A stretch of 64,000 nucleotides of DNA, taken from positions 124,001-188,000 of the forward strand of contig CAKTTB010000002.1 in assembly GCA_934613505.1 (NCBI GenBank). Reading direction: 5' to 3'. Positions 23,810 to 32,437 of the stretch are shown here, piece after piece. Within the stretch, counting starts at the first letter, position 1. Each line of letters begins with the position of its first letter. The stretch is from an uncultured Oscillospiraceae bacterium (GTDB lineage Bacteria; Bacillota; Clostridia; Oscillospirales; Oscillospiraceae). The position numbers and the translations under genes are program-made. The notes under the pieces were generated by a model that was not told where the DNA came from, did no database searches, and saw only the letters and a program-made list of their open reading frames with translations.

Positions 23810-24460
23810 ATGTATTTTGCATACGGAGAGACCGAGCTTTCCTATCTGCGCAGAAAGGACAAGCGGCTCTGCGAAGTCATTGACTGCGTCGGCCATATCG
23901 ACCGCGCCGTGGACCCGGATCTGTTCTCGTCCGTCGTCCACCACATCATCGGCCAGCAGATCTCCACGAAGGCACAGGAGACCATCTGGTCGCGCTGTCA
24001 GGACGCACTCGGCGCGGTGAATGCCGAAACGATCCTGTCCGCGGGCGTTCCGAAGCTGCAATCGCTCGGCATGACCTTCCGCAAGGCGGAATATATCACG
24101 GATTTTGCCGAAAAGGTCCATACCGGCGCATTTGATCTGGACGCCGTAGAACACATGAGTGATGAAGACGCCATCCGCGCCCTGAGCAGTCTGAAGGGTA
24201 TCGGCGTCTGGACGGCGGAGATGATATTGCTGTTCTGCATGCAGCGCCCCGATGTTTTCAGCTACGACGATCTTGCCATCCGGCGCGGCCTGCGCATGGT
24301 CTATCACCACCGCGAGATCACCCGCGACCGCTTCGAGACCTACCGCCGCCGCTTCAGCCCCTATTGCAGCGTGGCAAGCCTCTACCTCTGGGCCGTCTCC
24401 GGCGGCGCGCTCCCGGAAATGAAGGATCATTGCCCCAAAAAGAAAGGTGGAAAAGCCTGA
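23810..24460 (+). CDS. DNA-3-methyladenine glycosylase, AlkA/HhH-GPD type
   Basis: This 216-aa base-excision glycosylase removes alkylated purines. The helix-hairpin-helix with its Gly-rich loop is LKGIGVWTAEMILLFCM (near residues 127-143), and the catalytic Asp follows in SYDDLAIRRG. An upstream helix HHIIGQQISTKAQETIW is characteristic of the AlkA group. I chose ATG 23810 because GAGGGGG lies 8 bases upstream and the promoter -10 ends at 23778. An ATG at 23786 is also possible. It is followed by ogt and a GNAT gene in one transcript, giving two complementary alkyl-repair activities. Confidence 0.87.
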   Translation: MYFAYGETELSYLRRKDKRLCEVIDCVGHIDRAVDPDLFSSVVHHIIGQQISTKAQETIWSRCQDALGAVNAETILSAGVPKLQSLGMTFRKAEYITDFAEKVHTGAFDLDAVEHMSDEDAIRALSSLKGIGVWTAEMILLFCMQRPDVFSYDDLAIRRGLRMVYHHREITRDRFETYRRRFSPYCSVASLYLWAVSGGALPEMKDHCPKKKGGKA

Positions 24461-24490
24461 TATATATGTACGACAAAAGGAGCGTCTGAT

Positions 24491-25024
24491 ATGGTCTGTA
24501 CCACCGAATATGGATCGCCCCTCGGCACGATCACGCTTGCCTGCGACGGCGAAGCGATCATCGGCCTGTGGTTCAACAAACAGCGGTATTTTGGCAACAT
24601 CCTGCCGGAAGAAACGGAGCGGAGCGACCATCCGCTGTTCGAGAACGCAAAGCGCTGGCTTGATCTCTACTTTTCCGGCCATGAACCGGACTTCACGCCG
24701 CCCCTCCGCTACGATTCCACGCCGTTCCGGAAACAGGTTTGCGATATTATGTTAACGATCCCGTACGGCCATACCATGACCTACGGCGAGATCGCCGCCG
24801 AAATTGCCCGGCAGGAGGGAAGGGAGCGGATGTCCGCGCAGGCCGTCGGAGGCGCGGTCGGACATAATCCGATCTCGCTCATCATCCCGTGCCACCGCGT
24901 CGTGGGAACAAACGGCAGCCTGACCGGTTACGGCGGCGGGATCGCACGCAAGGTAAAGCTTCTGGAGCTGGAGCGGGTCAATATGGAGCATTTCTTCGTC
25001 CCCAAAAAGGGGACGGCACTTTGA
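24491..25024 (+). CDS. ogt: Methylated-DNA--protein-cysteine methyltransferase
   Basis: This 177-aa suicide alkyltransferase takes the methyl group from O6-methylguanine onto its active Cys. The hallmark ISLIIPCHRVVGTNGSLTGY is at about residues 132-151 with the PCHRV acceptor, preceded by the DNA-recognition helix (MSAQAVGGAVGHNP) and IPYGHTMTYGEIA. AAAGGAG stands 9 bases before the ATG. It lies 30 bases after the glycosylase gene and 39 before the GNAT gene, with which it forms an operon. Confidence 0.92.
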   Translation: MVCTTEYGSPLGTITLACDGEAIIGLWFNKQRYFGNILPEETERSDHPLFENAKRWLDLYFSGHEPDFTPPLRYDSTPFRKQVCDIMLTIPYGHTMTYGEIAAEIARQEGRERMSAQAVGGAVGHNPISLIIPCHRVVGTNGSLTGYGGGIARKVKLLELERVNMEHFFVPKKGTAL

Positions 25025-25063
25025 ACAAGCTCTGCCGGAACCTGCGAAAAGGAGACCGAAAAT

Positions 25064-25504
25064 ATGCCAGAGCGCATCATAGACCATGAGCTTCGCCTGA
25101 TCCCGTATTACAGGAACGACGCTGTCTCGCTCCCGTGGTATCAGGATCCGGACGTGTGTAAACAGGTGGATAACCGCGATACGCCCTATGACGCGGCGCT
25201 TCTGCACAGCATGTACGATTACCTCTGTGCAAACGGCGACTGCTATTATATCGAATACAACGGTGTTCTTGTCGGGGACGTTTCCCTGCGGAAGAACGCG
25301 GAGATCGCCATCGTCGTCTGCAAGGAATACCAGAACCACCATATCGGCCGCCGCTGCGTCGCGGAAATGCTGAAACTCGCAAAGGAAAAGGGCATGCCGC
25401 GCGTCATCGCGAATATCTATTCCTTCAACACACAGAGCCAGACCATGTTCCTGTCCGCCGGCTTTCAGAAGACCGGCGAGGAATGGTACGCCTGTCAGCT
25501 CTGA
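25064..25504 (+). CDS. GNAT family N-acetyltransferase
   Basis: This 146-aa acetyltransferase has acetyl-CoA-binding motif A near residues 85-110 (AIVVCKEYQNHHIGRRCVAE; the Q/RxxGx/A loop appears as QNHHIG) and a C-terminal FLSAGFQKTGEEWYAC. The acceptor is unknown. It is the third gene of the alkylation-repair operon and is followed by a strong terminator. AAAGGAG lies 11 bases before the ATG. Confidence 0.82.
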   Translation: MPERIIDHELRLIPYYRNDAVSLPWYQDPDVCKQVDNRDTPYDAALLHSMYDYLCANGDCYYIEYNGVLVGDVSLRKNAEIAIVVCKEYQNHHIGRRCVAEMLKLAKEKGMPRVIANIYSFNTQSQTMFLSAGFQKTGEEWYACQL

Positions 25505-25538
25505 AAAACCGGAAAGAGCATCCGCCCTTTCCGGTTTT
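25505..25538 (+). terminator. Terminator of the alkylation-repair operon
   Basis: A 12-bp stem, AAAACCGGAAAG/CTTTCCGGTTTT, with a 10-base loop and a T run. Confidence 0.85.
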
Positions 25539-25586
25539 CTGCATGCATGGCTCCTTGTGCGAAAATACCAAAAAACAAAATGATTC

Positions 25587-25615
25587 TTTCAATAATCGAG
25601 AAGAAATGGTACAAT
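25587..25615 (+). promoter_or_regulatory. yesN operon promoter
   Basis: TTTCAA (25587-25592), 17 bases, TACAAT (25610-25615). A GAGG site and the ATG at 25633 follow. Confidence 0.45.
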
Positions 25616-25632
25616 AATCCCGAGGTGATCAA

Positions 25633-27252
25633 ATGCTGAAGGTTTTTCTGGTGGAAGATGAATGCGTCGTGCGGGAGGGCCTGCGCGACTGTATCGACTG
25701 GGCAAGATACGACTTTGAGTTCTGCGGCGACGCGCCCGACGGCGAGCTTGCCTTGCCGCAGATCCGCAAGCTGCGTCCGGATATCCTGATCACAGACATC
25801 AAAATGCCGTTCATGGACGGGCTGGCGCTCAGCAAGCTCGTCTGCGCGGAGCTGCCGGATACGAAGATCATCCTCATCAGCGGGCATAACGATTTCGAGT
25901 TTGCACAGGAGGCCATTGAGATTGGCGTGGAGCAGTATCTGCTCAAGCCCGTGACCAAAAGCTCCCTCCTGAAAACGCTGGAGGATGTCAGCCGGAAGAT
26001 CGGCGAAGAGCGTGAGCAGAAGGCCTACCTGCGCCGCTTCCAGCAGGAAGGGCAGGAGTATGAGCAGTATGCCCGCCGTAAGTTCTTTGAGCAGCTCACC
26101 TCCGGCTCTCTGCGCGTGTCCGAGATCTATGAGCAGTCCAAAAAGCTGCAGATCGACCTCGACGCGGAGGGCTATGCTATCATCCTCCTGACGCTCCAGA
26201 CCAAAGGCGCAGCCGAATATTCGCAGACGCTGGCCGACCGGCTGGAGGAGCTGATGGCGTATCTGCTGCGCTACGGCGAATATCTGCTGTTCCGCTGCAA
26301 CCTCATGACCTACTGCATCATCGTCAAAGGAAGCGCCGCTGGTCTGGACGAGGCTTTGCAGCGATGCCTTGAAAATATCCAGCGCCGCTGTGCCGGAGAC
26401 GCGTCTCTCGGCTGGTACGCGGCGCTCAGCGACCCGGTCGCCCGCCTGAGCGAGCTGCCCGGCTGCTACGCGCAGGCGCATACCATCCTCTCATACCGCC
26501 ATCTGCTGCCGGAGCAGCATATCCTGACGAGCGAGGTTCTCCGCAAGGCGCAGCACAGCAGCTTATCTGAACTCGACGAGGTCGACGCCAGCAAGGCCGA
26601 TCCCGCCATCATCCGCAATTTCCTGCAGACCGGCATGCGTGAAGAGATCCCGGATTTCGTATCGGAGTATCTCGCCTCCTTCGGCAATGCGCTGAACTCG
26701 ATGCTCTTCCGGCAGTATGTGCTGCTGGAGCTGCGCTTCAGCGCCATCCGCGCGGCCAAGAGCTTCGGCTACTCGCAGGAGGAATTCCTGCGCCCGCTGG
26801 AGAGCGCGCAGGCGCTCGACGGCAACGCAGGTCTCCCCGAGCTGAAAAAGAGCTGCGCCGCCTTCCTGCGCCGCGCCATCGAGCTGCGGGAGGAGGAATC
26901 CGGCAACCAGTATAAATCCATGCTCAAGCGTGCGCTGCACTATATCGACGAAAATTACACCGACGAAAATCTCTCCCTCAACGCCGTGGCGAAGGCCGCA
27001 AACATCAGCCCCAACTATTTTTCCGGCGTCTTCAGTCAGGAGATGGGGCAGACGTTCGTTGAATATCTGACGGAAAAGCGCATGACGCGCGCCAAGGAGC
27101 TTCTGCGCTATTCCGGCAAGCGGTCGAGCGAGGTGGCCTACGAGGTCGGCTACCGCGACCCGCGCTATTTCAGCTTCCTGTTCAAAAAGACGCAGGGCTG
27201 CACGCCCAGCAGCTACCGCATGGGAAACGGTGACGCGCATGAGCAGAAATAA
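25633..27252 (+). CDS. YesN-type response regulator (receiver + AraC)
   Basis: This 539-aa response regulator has a receiver domain at residues 1-120: acidic VEDE at the start, phospho-acceptor Asp in ILITDIKMPFMDG and Lys in YLLKPV. A long middle region of about 300 residues follows, then two AraC helix-turn-helix motifs at the C-terminus (SLNAVAKAANISPNYFSGVF, and the second ending YEVGYRDPRYFSFLFKK). Such YesN proteins activate sugar-uptake genes. The next gene encodes its kinase and starts inside the 3' end of this gene. The adjacent sugar-binding lipoprotein and arabinose transporter suggest it activates the transport operon. Confidence 0.9.
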   Translation: MLKVFLVEDECVVREGLRDCIDWARYDFEFCGDAPDGELALPQIRKLRPDILITDIKMPFMDGLALSKLVCAELPDTKIILISGHNDFEFAQEAIEIGVEQYLLKPVTKSSLLKTLEDVSRKIGEEREQKAYLRRFQQEGQEYEQYARRKFFEQLTSGSLRVSEIYEQSKKLQIDLDAEGYAIILLTLQTKGAAEYSQTLADRLEELMAYLLRYGEYLLFRCNLMTYCIIVKGSAAGLDEALQRCLENIQRRCAGDASLGWYAALSDPVARLSELPGCYAQAHTILSYRHLLPEQHILTSEVLRKAQHSSLSELDEVDASKADPAIIRNFLQTGMREEIPDFVSEYLASFGNALNSMLFRQYVLLELRFSAIRAAKSFGYSQEEFLRPLESAQALDGNAGLPELKKSCAAFLRRAIELREEESGNQYKSMLKRALHYIDENYTDENLSLNAVAKAANISPNYFSGVFSQEMGQTFVEYLTEKRMTRAKELLRYSGKRSSEVAYEVGYRDPRYFSFLFKKTQGCTPSSYRMGNGDAHEQK

Positions 27253-28660
27253 CCCGCCCGCTTCGCTGGATAAGAAGCTTCGCCGCCTGCTGTGGAGCAT
27301 GCTGCTGCTCGTCTGCGCGATTCTTGTCGCGACGCTGGCGATCCTGCTTCTGCACAACCACCAGTATTCCATCGTCACCGCCAATATCGTCCGCGCCTCC
27401 CAGTTCAACCAGAATTTCAAGGAGGATGTGGATCTCAAAATGTACTATTACGTCATCGACAGCAGCTACGGCGAGACGCTTCCCCTGCAGGAGGTCGATG
27501 AGGCAAAGGCGCTCGCGCAGGAGCTGCTGGACGGCACGCAGGACCGCCAGAGCCGCAAGGCGATCGCCAGCGCGATCGACCTCTGCGAGAACCTGAGCGA
27601 GCGCATCACCCAGATCACCGAGACCGAGGGCTATGACGCGCGCATGGAGCAGCTGGAAACGAACGTCTATATCCTGACCGATCTGATCCAGCAGTATTTC
27701 TATACCTATCTCTATCATGAAGCGGGCTATCTCAGCTCCCTGCAGGTCGCGCTGACCGCAAGGCTCTGGCTGGAGCTTGGCCTGGTCGCCGTGGGCGCGC
27801 TGGTGCTCGTGGTCGTCCTGATGCGCCGTTCGGCGGCCATCAGCCGCAGCATCACCCAGCCGATCTACGCCCTGCGCGAGCGTGCGCAGTCGATCGGACG
27901 GGGCGATCTTGCCGCGCGGGAGCCGGTCGTCGCCGAGGACGAGACGCTGCAGGCGCTCAGCAGCAGTCTTGAGCACATGGCGCAGCATCTGCAGCAGCAG
28001 ATGGAACTGAACCGGCAGGAGCAGGACAAGCTCCGCGCGATGGAGCTGGCGCTCCTGCAGAGCCAGATCAACCCGCATTTCCTCTACAACACGCTCGACA
28101 CGATCATCTGGCTCGTGGAGACCGGGAAAAACGAACAGGCCGTTGAAATGGTCACGAGCCTGTCCAACTTCTTCCGCAGCTCCCTGAGCAAGGGCCGCGA
28201 TATCATCACACTCGGCGAGGAAGAGATCCATGTGCGCAGCTATCTGGAGATCCAGCAGGTGCGCTACCGGGATATCCTCTGCTACGAGATCAATGTCCAG
28301 CCGGAGCTGCGCGCCTGCGTGCTGCCGAAGCTGACGCTGCAGCCGCTCGTGGAAAACGCGCTCTACCACGGCATCAAGCTGCGCCGCGGCATGGGCCATA
28401 TCCTTGTCGATGCCGCGCAGGAGGACGATCATGTCCGCATTCTCGTCCGCGACGACGGCGCGGGCATGCCGCCGGAGCGCCTGCAGCAGCTGCGCCAGAG
28501 CCTCGATACCGAGGAGCAGATCGGCTTCGGCCTGCGGACGGTCTACCGCCGCCTGAAGCTCCTGTACGGTGAGCAGTGCTCCATGGAGCTGGAAAGCGAG
28601 CCGAACGCCGGAACGACGGTCACGCTGCGCTTTCCCATCAGAAAGGAGACGAAAGCATGA
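27239..28660 (+). CDS. YesM-type sensor histidine kinase
   Basis: This 473-aa membrane kinase has transmembrane helices at about residues 20-42 and 175-200 flanking a mostly helical extracellular region of about 130 residues. A HAMP linker follows (SITQPIYALRERAQSI). The His-kinase core has the phospho-accepting His in QSQINPHFLYNTLDTI, the N box PLVENALYHGIKLR, and the Gly-rich DDGAGMPP and GFGLRTVYRRL. The ATG at 27239 overlaps the yesN stop. Its own stop overlaps the start of the sugar-binding lipoprotein gene, which argues for equimolar synthesis of a three-part sensor. Confidence 0.9.
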   Translation: MSRNNPPASLDKKLRRLLWSMLLLVCAILVATLAILLLHNHQYSIVTANIVRASQFNQNFKEDVDLKMYYYVIDSSYGETLPLQEVDEAKALAQELLDGTQDRQSRKAIASAIDLCENLSERITQITETEGYDARMEQLETNVYILTDLIQQYFYTYLYHEAGYLSSLQVALTARLWLELGLVAVGALVLVVVLMRRSAAISRSITQPIYALRERAQSIGRGDLAAREPVVAEDETLQALSSSLEHMAQHLQQQMELNRQEQDKLRAMELALLQSQINPHFLYNTLDTIIWLVETGKNEQAVEMVTSLSNFFRSSLSKGRDIITLGEEEIHVRSYLEIQQVRYRDILCYEINVQPELRACVLPKLTLQPLVENALYHGIKLRRGMGHILVDAAQEDDHVRILVRDDGAGMPPERLQQLRQSLDTEEQIGFGLRTVYRRLKLLYGEQCSMELESEPNAGTTVTLRFPIRKETKA

Positions 28661-29646
28661 AGCGTCTTGCATGTTTCATCTGTGCGCTCGCACTTTCGTT
28701 TCTGAGCGCCTGCATGCCCTATGTCCGGCAGACGCCGGAGGAGGAGACCGCACTCATCACCGTCGGCTTTTCGCAGGTCGGCGCGGAATCCGACTGGCGC
28801 GTGGCCAATACCGAGTCCATGCGCGAGAGCCTGAGCGAGGCGAACGGCTTTGAGCTTCTGTTCGATAACGCCCGCCAGAAGCAGGAGAACCAGTTCAAGG
28901 CCATCCGCACCTTCATCCAGCAGGATGTGGACTATATCGTCCTTGCGCCCGTCACCGAGACCGGCTGGGAAAGCGTTCTCGAGGAGGCGCGCGCGGCAGA
29001 CATCCCCGTCATCATCGTCGACCGGCAGGTCGAGGTGGACGATCCGTCTCTCTATACGAGCTGGGTCGGCTCCGACTTCAGAGGGACCGCCGACAAGGCG
29101 ATCGCGTGGCTGGCGGAAGCGCTGGACGGGCGCGGGGAAGCGGACGCCGGGGTGCAGATCCTGCACCTGCAGGGGACGCCCGGCTCCACGGCGCAGCTCC
29201 AGCGCAGCGCCGCGCTCGAGGCAGGCGTGGCCGCGCATGCAGACTGGACGATCGCCGCACAGCTGAACGGCGATTTCACGCAGGCCAAGGCCTATGAGGT
29301 GACGCTCGGCTATCTGCATGACAATCCCGCGCCGGATGTGGTCTACTGCGAAAACGACAACATGTGCTTCGGCGTCATGCAGGCCATGGACGAGATGCAC
29401 ATCGCCTACGGAAAGGGCGGCGTGACGCTCATCTCCTTCGACGCGGTGCGCACGGCGCTCACCTACTGTAAAGAGGGGAAGATCGACCTGTGCGCCGAGT
29501 GCAATCCGCTTCACGGCCCGCGCGTGTGCGCGATCATCGAGCAGCTCGAGCGCGGCGAAACGCCGGAAAAGCTGTCCTATATCTCCGAGCAGCTTTTCAC
29601 CGCCACCCAGATCACCGACGCGCTTCTTGAGATCCGCATGTATTAA
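28657..29646 (+). CDS. Sugar-binding lipoprotein, probable sensor component
   Basis: This 329-aa class B periplasmic-binding-protein fold (YtfQ/MglB-like) has a lipoprotein signal ending LSFLSAC, so it is tethered outside the cytoplasmic membrane. Core motifs include FIQQDVDYIVLAPVTETGWE and IPVIIVDRQVE. It is a clear paralogue of the transporter-linked binding protein at 31268 (compare FIQDEVDYLLISAAGTSGWD). It sits in the yesN-yesM operon (ATGA overlap, AGGAG site), not in the transporter operon. By analogy with the known xylose sensor XylFII-LytS-YesN, it probably delivers ligand to the kinase. Confidence 0.87.
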   Translation: MKRLACFICALALSFLSACMPYVRQTPEEETALITVGFSQVGAESDWRVANTESMRESLSEANGFELLFDNARQKQENQFKAIRTFIQQDVDYIVLAPVTETGWESVLEEARAADIPVIIVDRQVEVDDPSLYTSWVGSDFRGTADKAIAWLAEALDGRGEADAGVQILHLQGTPGSTAQLQRSAALEAGVAAHADWTIAAQLNGDFTQAKAYEVTLGYLHDNPAPDVVYCENDNMCFGVMQAMDEMHIAYGKGGVTLISFDAVRTALTYCKEGKIDLCAECNPLHGPRVCAIIEQLERGETPEKLSYISEQLFTATQITDALLEIRMY

Positions 29647-29686
29647 AAAACAGCGTGTATCCGAAACTTGGATACACGCTGTTTTT
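29646..29686. terminator. Strong bidirectional terminator
   Basis: A 17-bp perfect stem, starting AAAAACAGCGTGTATCC, with a 7-base loop. T runs on both strands serve both the sensor operon and the convergent araR-type gene. Confidence 0.9.
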
Positions 29687-30752
29687 ATCCGCTTTGCCTC
29701 TGGTACAGCGTCCACGGCAGGCTAACGCTCCGGCAGGGCTGGCGGCGGATCTGGCTGAGCAGATTCTCTGCCGCCGCGCGCCCCATGGCGTGCGGCTCGT
29801 GGCCGATGGAGGTCATGCTGACGGGGCCGAAGGTGCAGTAGTAGCTGTTGTCAAAGCTCACGACGGCCACGTCCTCCGGCACGCGCTTTCCCGCGCGCAG
29901 AAGCGTCCGGATGAGGTGAAACGCGATCTCATCGTTGTAGCAGACGACCGCCGTGCAGCCGCCCAGCTGCTGCTGCAGAAACGCCTGCAGCATGCTCTCG
30001 TCCTGCAGCTCCACGAGCTGATGGCGCTGAAAGCTGGAAAACCAGAGAAAATTCTCATCCAGCGGGAAAAGTCCCGCGTCGCGCATCGCACAGACCACGC
30101 CGTGATAGCGCTCCGGCCCCTGCACATCGTCGGATTTGAAGATCCCGGCGATTTTTTTATGCCCGTTCCGGATCAGATGCTCGGCCAGCAGATACCCGCC
30201 GCCGTAATTGTCATCCCCGACGCAGAACGCGTCTGCCAGTTCCCGGCAGCTCCCATGCAGAAACGTGAGCGGCAGCCCCCGCTTCTGCAGCTGCAGATAA
30301 AATTCGGCGTTCGGATTCGGCAGGGCCGTCTTGCACCCTTCGACGAGGATCCCCGCCGGCGGGTCGAGCAGCAGCTGCTGCAGAAGCTCGCGCTCTGAGC
30401 GGATGGAGTTCTCCGTGGCATGGATCACGACGGAAAAGCCCTGCGCGGCCAGACATGCCTGCACGTCCTTGAGAAGAGACGGGAAAATATAGTCGCTGAG
30501 CGAGGTCGCGATCACGGCGATCCGACGGTCCTGATTCGCGGCCGTCGGACGCAGATAGCTTCCGCTGCCGCGCCGCTTTTCGATGCGCCCTTCCTGCTCC
30601 AGCTCCGCCAGCGCCTGCCGTACTGTCTGCCGGCTGACATGGTACTGCTCTGCCAGCTCCTGCTCGCACGGCAGCCGCCGCAGTCCGCGCGCGTACCACT
30701 CCGGCAGCGCCTGCCGCAGTGTCTGCGCCAGCGCGAGATACTTGGCCGCCAT
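29685..30752 (-). CDS. araR: AraR-type repressor (GntR HTH + LacI-like sugar domain)
   Basis: This 355-aa regulator has an N-terminal GntR winged helix (PCEQELAEQYHVSRQTVRQA, then LAELEQEGRIEKRRGSGSY) fused to a LacI/periplasmic-binding-type ligand domain (RRIAVIATSLSDYIFPSLLK, GGCTAVVCYNDEIAFHLI, VAVVSFDNSYY). This architecture defines AraR, the arabinose-responsive repressor of Firmicutes. I chose the ATG at 30752, with GGACGG upstream; the frame is open to 30935 but lacks family homology there. It stands between the sensor operon and the arabinose transport/catabolic operon. A small TGTAT-C-ATACA dyad lies upstream near 30778-30790. Confidence 0.85.
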   Translation of the reverse strand: MAAKYLALAQTLRQALPEWYARGLRRLPCEQELAEQYHVSRQTVRQALAELEQEGRIEKRRGSGSYLRPTAANQDRRIAVIATSLSDYIFPSLLKDVQACLAAQGFSVVIHATENSIRSERELLQQLLLDPPAGILVEGCKTALPNPNAEFYLQLQKRGLPLTFLHGSCRELADAFCVGDDNYGGGYLLAEHLIRNGHKKIAGIFKSDDVQGPERYHGVVCAMRDAGLFPLDENFLWFSSFQRHQLVELQDESMLQAFLQQQLGGCTAVVCYNDEIAFHLIRTLLRAGKRVPEDVAVVSFDNSYYCTFGPVSMTSIGHEPHAMGRAAAENLLSQIRRQPCRSVSLPWTLYQRQSG

Positions 30753-31250
30753 ATGCCCACCGTCCTTTCCGGTATCAATTGTATCATACAGACCGGAAAA
30801 CTGCATCGCAGGATTTGTTCGTTTTCTTTCGGAAAAACAAAGCACAGGCAAAAGAAAAACGGAATCCGCGCGAACAGCACAAAAATATGTCAAACTTTTT
30901 TCGGAAATATTCCAACCAAAACAGGAAAATTTCAAACAGCAGCTGCGCCGGTTGGGGGATTCTGTATGACCGGAGACACATACAAGTCACAGAGCGGTAC
31001 GGCCAAAAACGGAAGATCGCAAACAAAAACCGGCATGTCAGAATAAAAAAACAAAACAGGCGCTGCGAAAGGAGCCGAAAACCGGCGAACCTGTCCGCCT
31101 GCGCGCCGCGATGCGGAAAAGCTGTCTTATCGACTGTGCCGAAACTGTCCGCGCAGCTGTTCGCCGGATTGATTTCCGCCTCGCTGCACGCTTAAATAGA
31201 GCCATGACAGGCGAAAACCTGAGACACAAACAAATTTGGAACAAAATTTG
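30753..31250 (+). promoter_or_regulatory. Long intergenic control region of the arabinose operon
   Basis: I see no convincing gene in this 515-base interval. It contains a TGTAT-C-ATACA dyad near 30778-30790, AT-rich stretches, a candidate promoter TTGATT (31169-31174), 17 bases, TTAAAT (31192-31197), and a 20-bp dyad CAAATTT-N6-AAATTTG (31231-31250) just before the ribosome site. The dyads are candidate AraR or YesN sites. Confidence 0.5.
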
Positions 31251-31267
31251 AAAGTGAGGAACAAAAC

Positions 31268-32323
31268 ATGAAAAAGATTCTTGCCCTGCTTCTGGCGGTC
31301 GCCATGATTGCCGCCTTCTGCGCCTGCGCGCAGCCGTCCGCCGACACCGCTCCGGCTGATACCGCCGCAGACACTGCACCGGCTGACACCGCGGCCGACG
31401 CTCCTGCCGATACCGCAGCCGACACCACCGCTTCCGACGGCGCGCTCATCAAGGTCGGCATCATCAACAACGACCCCAATGAATCCGGTTACCGCACCGC
31501 CAACGACAAGGACCTGAAGGCGATGTTCACCGAGGAGAACGGCTATGACGCTTCCTTCGCCTACAGCCTGAAGAACGACGAGCAGATCGCTGCCGCCCAG
31601 AAGTTCATCCAGGACGAGGTCGACTACCTGCTCATCTCCGCTGCCGGTACCTCCGGCTGGGATTCCGTCCTGCAGGACGCGCAGGCCGCCGGCATCCAGG
31701 TCATCCTCTTCGACCGCACCATCGACGCTGACGAGAGCCTCTATGTCGCTTCCATCGTCTCCGACATGGCCAAGGAAGGCCAGACCGCTGTTGACTGGCT
31801 CGCTTCCCAGAACCTCGACACCTACAACATCATCCACATCCAGGGCGTCATGGGTTCCGCTGCCCAGATCGGCCGCACGGGCGCTCTTGACGAGCAGGTC
31901 GCAGCCAACGGCAACTGGAACATGGTGACCCAGCAGACCGCCGAGTGGAACGCCGAGACTGCCCAGCAGATCGTGCAGTCCGTCATCGACTCCGGCAAGG
32001 AATTTAACGTCATCTACGCTGAGAACGACGACATGGCCAAGGGCGCTGTCGCGGCTCTCGACAAGGCAAACATCTCCCACGGCGTCGGCAAGGACGTCAT
32101 CGTCATGGGCTTTGACTGCAACAAGTGGGCGCTCGAAGAGCTGCTCGCCGGCAACTGGAACTATGACGGCCAGTGCAACCCCTTCCAGGCTTCCTACATC
32201 GATTCCATCATCAAGGATCTGGAAAACGGCAAGGCTCCGGCTGAAAAGACCATCATCATGGACGAGAAGGGCTTCGACGCTTCCACCATCACGCAGGAAG
32301 ACGTTGACAACTACGGCATCTGA
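31268..32323 (+). CDS. Sugar ABC transporter substrate-binding lipoprotein (YtfQ-like)
   Basis: This 351-aa extracellular binding lipoprotein has a signal peptide MKKILALLLAVAMIAAFCAC with the lipobox Cys at residue 18 or 20. A low-complexity Ala-Pro-Asp-Thr linker (about residues 24-55, repeated ADTAPADTAADTAP) precedes the class B sugar-binding domain starting LIKVGIINNDPNESGYRTAN. YtfQ-type proteins bind furanose forms of galactose or arabinose, which fits the araA/araD genes of the same operon. Codon choice is strongly biased, as expected for an abundant protein. It is the first gene of the transport-catabolism operon, followed by ATPase, two permeases, kinase, isomerase and epimerase. 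Confidence 0.9.
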   Translation: MKKILALLLAVAMIAAFCACAQPSADTAPADTAADTAPADTAADAPADTAADTTASDGALIKVGIINNDPNESGYRTANDKDLKAMFTEENGYDASFAYSLKNDEQIAAAQKFIQDEVDYLLISAAGTSGWDSVLQDAQAAGIQVILFDRTIDADESLYVASIVSDMAKEGQTAVDWLASQNLDTYNIIHIQGVMGSAAQIGRTGALDEQVAANGNWNMVTQQTAEWNAETAQQIVQSVIDSGKEFNVIYAENDDMAKGAVAALDKANISHGVGKDVIVMGFDCNKWALEELLAGNWNYDGQCNPFQASYIDSIIKDLENGKAPAEKTIIMDEKGFDASTITQEDVDNYGI

Positions 32324-32437
32324 TCAGACCAGATCACACAGCATCATATGACTTGAACGGCTGCGTGCGGCACGGCGTATATGGATCATTCCGTGTATCC
32401 GCGCTGCACGCAGCATGCCATTATGGAGGCGAACGCA

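Noticed and set aside
29078..29297. Short Ala/Arg-rich frames inside the sensor lipoprotein gene
   Set aside because: They are alternative-frame readings of a GC-rich real gene.
30719..31195. A 158-codon plus-strand frame in the arabinose control region
   Set aside because: It starts antisense to araR, has no ribosome site, and its composition is not coding-like.
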